From Lethocerus indicus (taxonomy: Eukaryota > Arthropoda > Insecta > Hemiptera > Belostomatidae): a DNA stretch of 64,000 nt. Shown piece after piece: positions 62,125-64,000 of this stretch. The notes below the pieces were generated by a model. The model did no database searches, was not told the DNA's origin, and saw only the letters and a program-made list of their open reading frames with translations. Within the stretch, counting starts at the first letter, position 1, and every line of letters starts with the position of its first letter. Position numbers and translations under genes: made by a program. The stretch spans positions 533,271 to 597,270 of the forward strand of contig JACDQD010000005.1 of NCBI GenBank assembly GCA_019843655.1. Reading direction: 5' to 3'.

Positions 62125-63724
62125 GAAAGATGCACTGCGATGCACCTGATGCAGTAATGGTCTATATGCCGAAAATGTTGATAAAATATTGAAGTGGTAG
62201 AGTGACATAGTAGAGCTATCCCAGGAACTGAAGATCGACAAATAAAAACAGTTTTAAATCATAATTACCTTTTTTTTCCCCAACCCAATATTTATATAAT
62301 CGGGTTTGTTTATTAAACTGTTTTTTGTCCGCGTTTTTTTTAGATCCTCTGCGGTAAATTGCACCATCCCCAATTGCACAAGTTGACCGGTCGGCTTCTG
62401 GACGGTCTGACCGATTTTGACCCGACGGCCTGTTCCAACGCGTCTGACGCCCTGGCCGCCGTTTTCACGCTGAAAGGAGCCGAACTATACCATTACGTCA
62501 ACGATATACTCGGTGAGGTCGCATTCTAGTATTTTGTACTTTTTATAAGCCCGAGCTTTATAAGTATGCTTTATATATCAAAGTGATTCTATATTTGCCC
62601 CGCTGTTCCTACTGAAGGACTTCACCCACCCTACCGCCCCTTTCTTGACCAACAGTCCAAACATAGATGTTTTAGTGCTAAGCAATTTTCGATTTATTCG
62701 GTGCAAACACAAAAGAAGGGAAATATTGATATTTTTCTCTTGTTAATTCACAGGATCGCTCTTGCTCCAGCTAACATCTTCCGTGAACAATCCTTCGAAC
62801 GGAGTCAACGCTGTTGTAGCGCTGGCCAAACACCATCCGAAATTGGTCATAAACATACTTCTGAAACAGCCTCTACCGTTACACCCGTAAGTGTGGTATA
62901 CACAATTATTTCAAGTATAAATACTTGTATATACTTCGGCAACACGTTAAGACCTCATTTGCAGTTTTACTGAACCTAAATTTCGCTTATTATTTTCCGT
63001 CAGCTCGATTTCCATCATTTATGCTTCAGGTTGATATTCGTTTACTGGTTCCATCCTGGGCAACGTTATTTGTTCATATTTTTCTCAGTATTTGTTCTCA
63101 AACGAACGTATGAATTCTGTCGTGTAAAAACCAAAGAGAAATGTGAGTGGGGAAGCGCTCAGGGGGTTGTTTCCGAACAAAGGAAAAATCCTGGAATTTC
63201 CTGGCATTATCCTCTGATGAGGATAGTCGTGTGTTCGTCCACACAGTTGACTTCATGCCTGTGTATGAGTAACAAAAATGATGTCATAAAAAGTATAATT
63301 ATTATCTCCATTGCAGATTGTATCGCTCTATACAACCCCTCCGGGTGGGGGTGGTTTGAATCCATCCGGCATGCCATGGATATTAGTATAAGTTAAGATA
63401 TAAATAAGGGTGATGATCGACAAAAAACTGTACCACACTAAATCACTCTCGAAACATGAATAATGAGATGCATAAAGTATTTCATTGATGAACGTCTTCT
63501 CACATTTTATTCGCTGTTTGTTTTTCACACGGTGTTCATGGTTCTTTTTTTTTATATATGTCTATAGGAGTGTCTGCGATTGCTGGAAGATATTGGCGAG
63601 GGATCAGGGGCTGAGTTCGTTCGCAGTCGAACATCTCCTGCAGATCATTTCGACTTCGGAACTTTACGACGATCAGGCGGTGAACTCCACCAGGTCGAAG
63701 ATCGCAGCTCTTCAAACTCTGGCG
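42232..63724 (+). CDS. MROH1: Maestro heat-like repeat-containing protein family member 1, exons 1-21 (gene span, 3' end missing)
   Basis: MROH1 is a long protein made almost wholly of HEAT-like helical repeats. The Dictyostelium and mammalian homologue is reported, as I recall, as a lysosomal regulator recruited by WASH-generated actin. Twenty-one exons on the plus strand join to about 1153 codons that follow human MROH1 from its N-terminus (SSLLDTITDK; here GSLLDTAGDK) to the block where human reads PLDSHTCMLWRALA (here PLHPSVCDCWKILA). The aligned order has few gaps and no domain is missing. All 20 junctions are GT-AG with compatible phase, but exon 4 needs one added base. The last third (about 490 residues by human length) lies beyond the right edge. 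Introns range from 0.25 to 3.9 kb and carry MITEs and microsatellites. Exon GC is clearly higher than in the introns. Confidence 0.95.
42377..42522 (+). CDS. MROH1: MROH1 exon 2
   Basis: Follows a TTTCAG acceptor, reads VLGSLLDTAGDKEGLVKEV through LYRQRNAK and ends at AAG before GTGAAG. It aligns with the first HEAT-like repeat of human MROH1 (SSLLDTITDKDPLVQEQV). Residues about 17-65. An earlier GT (GTATGC, 42493) is rejected because it would drop the conserved end. Confidence 0.9.
43197..43712. mobile_element. Mariner MITE in MROH1 intron 2
   Basis: Left end TTGGGTTGACAACTAAGTAA and GCGGAATTCACCGACAAG. Right end CTTGTCGG-like TTTGTCGGTGAAATCCGCGA, then GTCGTCGACCCAATA. The inside retains, on the minus strand, pieces of a mariner transposase (serine/acid-rich EVDDDRIKA-type linker) in broken frames. 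Confidence 0.8.
44059..44375. mobile_element. Mariner MITE flanked by (TA)n on both sides
   Basis: TTGGGTTGGCAACTATGTCA at 44058 and AATCCGCAATTATTTAGTTG ending at 44366. (TA)n tracts 44011-44058 and 44376-44430 border it directly, as expected if it inserted into a TA microsatellite. Confidence 0.8.
45270..45480. mobile_element. GC-rich MITE fragments
   Basis: CGTTTCGGCCGTTCGCCATC and TTCAGTAGCGCTGTGTG at 45288-45325; a second half CGGTCTGCTGCCATCTTCAG at 45450. There is no closing arm. Confidence 0.6.
45952..46285 (+). mobile_element. Mariner MITE in MROH1 intron 2
   Basis: Left end TTTTGGCGACTAAGTAATTG and CGGAATTCACCACCGACAAG; right end GTACTTGAAAATATGTACAA. The plus strand keeps a transposase scrap (ATTAAAAGACGAGGAGCG, CGGACGTCCAGTTGGAGGTC; compare LKDEERSGRP then EVDD in mariner transposases), now frameshifted. 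Confidence 0.75.
46388..46588 (+). CDS. MROH1: MROH1 exon 3
   Basis: A 67-codon phase 0/0 exon, LSTSHLVLLLNVLETVAQE to LGGRHCTQ, with a GTTGCAG acceptor and a GTAGTT donor. It aligns with the human stretch from LAHPYRAAVLRAMERV to VAVGRQFISK. Residues about 66-132. Confidence 0.93.
46770..47240. mobile_element. Mariner MITE with 70-bp TIRs (best copy)
   Basis: Left TTGGGCCGACAACTAAGTAA to TTTTTAAGTACGTCAG; right CGTACTTAAAAATATGTACA to GTTGTCGACCCAATA. The outer 70 bp are inverted repeats. The minus strand encodes MEVDDDRIKAVIDSDRRSST, the linker after the first helix-turn-helix of mariner transposases. The catalytic domain is absent. Confidence 0.85.
47305..47700 (+). repeat. Direct duplication in MROH1 intron 3
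   Basis: TCGTTTAAATGTTAAAAAA, AGGAAATTGTTGAGACTGGA, TACAGCGTTTATTAGGAAAA recur at about 47306 and 47538. The GTATCACTGTAATTCTTCG part also occurs in intron 5 (48970). Confidence 0.8.
47982..48170 (+). CDS. MROH1: MROH1 exon 4, with an apparent one-base frameshift
   Basis: The first part reads VLSGVVPQLQPGCEAHPWIV and HTLGHLA in the frame set by exon 3. From 48065 the conserved sequence continues in another frame (TNVTQFVPIIKVALDIM to RIAFAFG), which is the frame needed for exon 5. Read straight, the first frame hits a TAA at 48090-48092. One base is missing between about 48062 and 48065. Acceptor TTCAG and donor GTAAAA are intact. Both halves match human MROH1 on either side, so this is either an assembly or consensus error or a recent lesion. 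Confidence 0.85.
48389..48540 (+). CDS. MROH1: MROH1 exon 5
   Basis: Reads (A)VGKFSEAIIEYLSAGEQER through QAYDVIANSWVQAKETK, starting in phase 1 and ending in phase 0 before GTAATT. It aligns with human RFSEGALEYL and SAYDVLFHQWLQSREAK. The phase fits exon 4 only after the one-base correction. Residues about 196-246. Confidence 0.93.
48541..49221 (+). other. MROH1 intron 5
   Basis: A 0.68-kb intron. It contains a copy (about 48955-49045) of the AGGTATCACTGTAATTC repeat also present twice in intron 3. Nothing else was recognised. Confidence 0.55.
49222..49449 (+). CDS. MROH1: MROH1 exon 6
   Basis: A 76-codon phase 0/0 exon from VTESAIRSLGPVFSLLPSEK to SILYNLGNM, with a TTCGCAG acceptor and a GTCAGT donor. 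It aligns with human VVEALGPMSHLLPSER and the helical repeats that follow. Residues about 247-322. Confidence 0.92.
49480..49725. mobile_element. GC-rich MITE in MROH1 intron 6, near-perfect hairpin
   Basis: Outer end ACCTGTGTTTGTGGCCTGCG, GAGGGGTTGGAATATACTGT, inner arm TGGTCTTTTGCCAGACCGG, GCTGCTCGCCCCATCTTC; the return arm repeats these in reverse to GAAACATCACGAACCTACCG. The spacer is only about 10 bp, so the RNA would fold into a long hairpin. Confidence 0.85.
49968..50275. mobile_element. GC-rich MITE in MROH1 intron 6, full-length type
   Basis: TCTGTCTCCTCTCGCTGG, GGTCTTTTGCTAAACCGG, GCCATCTTCAATAGCGGTG, GTTAGTCACTATTGGCAC; the return copies mirror these and end CAGACCACAAAACAGGTATG. 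About 300 bp, no coding capacity. Confidence 0.85.
50434..50512 (+). CDS. MROH1: MROH1 exon 7
   Basis: A short exon, VVIPPDYTLPHTVKQHSEVL then RCYDHL, ending in phase 1 before a consensus GTAAGT. It aligns with human NQKEVLRCFTVL. Residues about 323-348. Confidence 0.92.
51215..51402 (+). CDS. MROH1: MROH1 exon 8
   Basis: Starts phase 1 after TTTCAG with (G)LHFSERLSDLLIKHMRMGN and ends ALRSVLSDPSVK before GTAATT. It aligns with human SPDRLLAFLLPRLDTSNER and SMRLPLLDTNSK. Residues about 349-411. Confidence 0.93.
51490..52275. mobile_element. GTGGGAAGA-type inverted-repeat element in MROH1 intron 8
   Basis: Left TACTGTGGGAAGAACCTCGG, TTTCGGGATTTTTCCTGAGG, TGTTGTCCAACTACCGACG; right ACACCCGGAGGAAGGGGTCA, CCGAGAGATTCTTCCCGCGG. 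The ends are imperfect inverted repeats. It shares phrases with 60065-60420 and 54489-54560. Confidence 0.55.
52534..52650 (+). CDS. MROH1: MROH1 exon 9
   Basis: A 39-codon phase 0/0 exon, VKKALVKTIVSLAYKGHADD to CSCLPTHV, with a TTAAAG acceptor and a GTAAGT donor. It aligns with human VKRAVVQVISAMAHHGYLEQ and IVQQCALPPE. Residues about 412-450. Confidence 0.92.
52651..54828 (+). other. MROH1 intron 9 (2.2 kb)
   Basis: AT-rich. It contains a (TA)n tract (53865-53911), one diverged monomer of the 104-bp satellite (54263-54385) and a fragment of the GTGGGAAGA element (54489-54560). No exon was seen. Confidence 0.6.
54263..54385 (-). repeat. Solitary diverged monomer of the 104-bp satellite
   Basis: TTTTTCGAAAAAACCTAA, then GGACGAGTGTAACTCACTTT, GGTACACTCGTGA, GAGAAAATTTTTGAAAACC and TTAAATTTTCGATAGATTTC follow the monomer order of the 3.8-7.1-kb array. 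A GTGGGTGGAATATGGGATCG segment is missing. It is about 47 kb from the array, inside MROH1 intron 9. Confidence 0.8.
54829..55021 (+). CDS. MROH1: MROH1 exon 10
   Basis: Starts GPDYTELANICSSTIHLLSS after ACTACAG and ends APKLEPAK in phase 1 before GTGAAT. It aligns with human RTLYLVSTTVDRMSHVLWPY (here HLLSSTVESLRRLLWTTLL). Residues about 451-514. Confidence 0.9.
55022..56322 (+). other. MROH1 intron 10 (1.3 kb)
   Basis: Holds a GC-rich palindromic MITE (about 55325-55535) and a fragment of the same family near 56225-56265. Elsewhere nothing was recognised. Confidence 0.6.
55325..55535. mobile_element. GC-rich MITE in MROH1 intron 10
   Basis: GGTCTTTTGCTAGACTGCGG, CGCTCGCCCCATCTTCAGTA, then GCGCTACCGAAGATGGGGCG, CTAGCAAAAGACC, GAGAGGAGACGGAAACATC, GCAGACCACAAAACAGGTAT. 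The arms meet with almost no spacer. Confidence 0.85.
56323..56514 (+). CDS. MROH1: MROH1 exon 11
   Basis: Starts phase 1 (GAG) GDEQAGSSRESILSRC and ends HKLPQLINYLQ in phase 1 before GTGGTA. It aligns with human SVLHPNIHPLLGQHWETTVP (here YYSPHVSIHIGDLWAHKLP). Residues about 515-578. Confidence 0.9.
56562..57075. mobile_element. (TA)n plus mariner MITE in MROH1 intron 11
   Basis: (TA)n at 56562-56611; then CACCGACAAGTGGCATTGTA and TTTTTAAGTACGTCAGAAC, up to GCGCCACTTGTCGGTGAATT and CCGCAATTACTTAGTTGTCA. The outermost left 25 bp of the TIR is lost. It contains the same CGATCCGAATCGATAACGG interior as other copies. Confidence 0.75.
57184..57470 (+). CDS. MROH1: MROH1 exon 12
   Basis: The longest exon here. 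It begins (V)SEWSEDEWDSLLLELINN after GTTAG and runs to KANNYTDSKVIQK. Three phase-0 donors are possible (57459 GTTATA, 57471 GTACAA, 57513 GTATAA). I chose GTACAA because VIQK followed by ACARAVGI aligns without gaps to human AEREGLACCFGI. Residues about 579-674. Confidence 0.85.
57471..58233 (+). other. MROH1 intron 12
   Basis: A 0.76-kb intron. Near 57595-57668 it holds a short deletion derivative of the GC-rich MITE: only the outer ends (TTTCGTTCTGTCTCCTC and GCAGACCGCAAAACAGGTAT). The rest is unannotated. Confidence 0.55.
58234..58377 (+). CDS. MROH1: MROH1 exon 13
   Basis: A 48-codon phase 0/0 exon from ACARAVGILSTAHLDLVLGR to MKDSKADAE, with a GTTCAG acceptor and a GTGAAG donor. It aligns with human GICAISHLEDTLAQLEDF and NIFKDRSENE. 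Residues about 675-722. Confidence 0.93.
58378..58838 (+). other. MROH1 intron 13
   Basis: A 0.46-kb AT-rich intron with a (TA)n tract near 58614-58650. Nothing else was recognised. Confidence 0.55.
58839..58967 (+). CDS. MROH1: MROH1 exon 14
   Basis: A 43-codon phase 0/0 exon, MEKCREALLNCYASIGHRCP to WIMSQITAAK, with a TTTCAG acceptor and a GTTTGA donor. It aligns with human VEKVKSALILCYGHVA. Residues about 723-765. Confidence 0.92.
58995..59090. mobile_element. GC-rich MITE half in MROH1 intron 14
   Basis: TCTGTCTCCTCTCGCCGG, GGCCTTTTGCTAGACCGG, GCCGCTCGCCATCTTCAGTA. Only one arm is present. Confidence 0.75.
59220..59401 (+). CDS. MROH1: MROH1 exon 15
   Basis: Starts EPSGREAAMEAILNCAESLV after CGCCAG and ends KVTTAL in phase 2 (GT) before GTATCC. 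Taking the donor two bases earlier (GTGTAT) breaks the frame into exon 16, so the later GT is correct: the join gives TALVKLPPSLL, matching human YLVSVEPALDEQ. Residues about 766-826. Confidence 0.9.
59711..59844 (+). CDS. MROH1: MROH1 exon 16
   Basis: Reads (V)KLPPSLLSEARLHILKTC through TTVMQTLKHL and ends in phase 1 before GTAAAG. It aligns with human ARADVIHGCLHSIMALLPEP. The stretch QEPPANGHDS replaces a variable acidic linker of the human protein. Residues about 826-870. Confidence 0.9.
60060..60425. mobile_element. GTGGGAAGA-type element in MROH1 intron 16
   Basis: GGAAGAAACCCCCTCGG, GGGTTGTGACCCCTTC, TGTTGTTCACTAACGATGTT; closing CCGGAATAGCTGCCCAAAGT and CTCTTCCCACAGTAATAC. An internal inverted phrase (GTTTGGAAACCACC and GGTGGTTTCCAAAC) shows a hairpin structure. 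Related to 51490-52275. Confidence 0.6.
60563..60738 (+). CDS. MROH1: MROH1 exon 17
   Basis: Starts phase 1 (GGA) ELIEELLLDSVTPDRLDEV and ends HHMNPAYQ before GTATTT. It aligns with human LLQRNMTPQGLQIMIEHLSP and WIKSPRG (here LEPWIKDRN). Residues about 871-929. Confidence 0.93.
60739..61444 (+). other. MROH1 intron 17
   Basis: A 0.7-kb intron with a CT-rich tract (61127-61156). Nothing else was recognised. The acceptor at its end was chosen by homology (see exon 18). Confidence 0.55.
61445..61657 (+). CDS. MROH1: MROH1 exon 18
   Basis: Reads NPSTFGQSGDIIGNMVVRYF to EEDTSWHMAK and ends before GTCGGA. Two phase-0 acceptors exist: TCCGCAG at 61444 and ATTCAG further upstream (adding ICVAGCPQ). 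The first gives a near gap-free match to human VPFHNLGLLIGLFSPRCADL, so it is preferred. Residues about 930-1000. Confidence 0.85.
61658..62343 (+). other. MROH1 intron 18
   Basis: A 0.69-kb intron with a (TA)n tract at 62083-62121. Nothing else was recognised. Confidence 0.55.
62344..62512 (+). CDS. MROH1: MROH1 exon 19
   Basis: Starts ILCGKLHHPQLHKLTGRLLD after TTTTAG and ends LYHYVNDIL in phase 1 before GTGAGG. It aligns with human IIAKRLPPDQLISLLLTMFE and VMINCLLQERG. Residues about 1001-1056. Confidence 0.92.
62754..62886 (+). CDS. MROH1: MROH1 exon 20
   Basis: Starts phase 1 (GGA) SLLLQLTSSVNNPSNGVNA and ends LLKQPLPLH in phase 2 (CC) before a consensus GTAAGT. It aligns with human VYLLATQHCAAVVSSLLGSP and PLDSH. 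Residues about 1057-1101. Confidence 0.92.
62887..63567 (+). other. MROH1 intron 20
   Basis: A 0.68-kb intron. A GTGGGGAAGCG segment near 63145-63225 with CCTGGAATTTCC resembles the GTGGGAAGA element of introns 8 and 16, but only loosely. Nothing else was recognised. Confidence 0.45.
63568..63724 (+). CDS. MROH1: MROH1 exon 21 (last in window)
   Basis: Reads (P)SVCDCWKILARDQGLSSFA to SKIAALQTLA, phase 2 to 0, with a CTATAG acceptor and a GTGAGT donor. It aligns with human TCMLWRALAVEPRLAAQVLG. The gene continues past the right edge. Residues about 1101-1153. Confidence 0.92.
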
Positions 63725-63777
63725 GTGAGTTTAGATCGTTTCTGTTATTTCGTTGCAATAGATAAATAGTTTAAAAT

Positions 63778-64000
63778 ACCTGTTCTTCGGTCTGCGAGGG
63801 GTCGGAGCACCGTGGATTTCGTGTGTTTTCGTCTAAACCTGTGTTAGACCCGGTTTCGGCCGCTCGCCATCTTCAGTAGCGCTGTGTGTCAGTCACTTCG
63901 GTACTTTGGATGTTATTGTCGCCACTGTACAAGTGACGGTGACAGTGGGCAGTGAGGATGTCCATACAACATCCAAAGTGACTGACACCGCTATTGAAGA
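63778..64000. mobile_element. GC-rich MITE in MROH1 intron 21, cut by the window edge
   Basis: ACCTGTTCTTCGGTCTGCGA, GGATTTCGTGTGTTTTCG, GACCCGGTTTCGGCCGCTCG, CCATCTTCAGTAGCGCTG, GTGACAGTGGGCAGTGAGGA and the beginning of the return arm (CACCGCTATTGAAGA). Confidence 0.8.

Overview
The window is eukaryotic nuclear DNA, most likely from an insect. Evidence: spliced genes with GT-AG introns and GC-richer exons in an AT-rich background, insect-type mariner relics, many (TA)n microsatellites and large tandem arrays. I cannot name the species. No bacterial genes, CRISPR array, rRNA or tRNA was recognised.

Two protein genes are supported, lying head to head about 5.8 kb apart. On the minus strand is the 5' part of core-binding factor beta (insect big brother/brother): exon 1 at 36255-36425, exon 2 at 17512-17598, exon 3 at 15963-16070. 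The later exons were not found and probably lie left of the window, so nearly everything from 1 to 36254 would be intronic. On the plus strand is MROH1 (maestro HEAT-like repeat protein 1). I reconstruct 21 coding exons from 42232 to 63724, about 1153 codons. The gene runs off the right edge; the human protein is roughly 1640 residues. All exon junctions keep frame except inside exon 4, which lacks one base.

Layout: 1-15962, region left of CBFB exon 3, with a 104-bp satellite (3830-7092), 20-25 bp minisatellites (8220-9010, 10190-11540) and clusters of a palindromic GC-rich MITE (13.6-15.8 kb). 16071-17511, CBFB intron 2, with internal duplications. 17599-36254, a giant CBFB intron 1 holding five tandem arrays (about 10, 15, 15, 128 and 76 bp), a 0.7-kb foldback and a 2.6-kb palindrome with a Tc1-like insertion at its centre. 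36255-36700, CBFB exon 1 and promoter. 37-42 kb, intergenic, with three copies of a roughly 0.5-kb repeat and a degenerate AT-rich array. 42.2-64 kb, MROH1, with introns carrying mariner MITEs, the GC-rich MITE, another TIR element and microsatellites.

The two genes have no known shared pathway: CBFB partners RUNX/Runt transcription factors, while MROH1 homologues are HEAT-repeat proteins linked to lysosomes. The most unusual content is the repeat biology, especially the recurrent contact between one MITE family and tandem arrays, and the Tc1-like element at the exact dyad of a palindrome. I found no convincing evidence of a new gene system.
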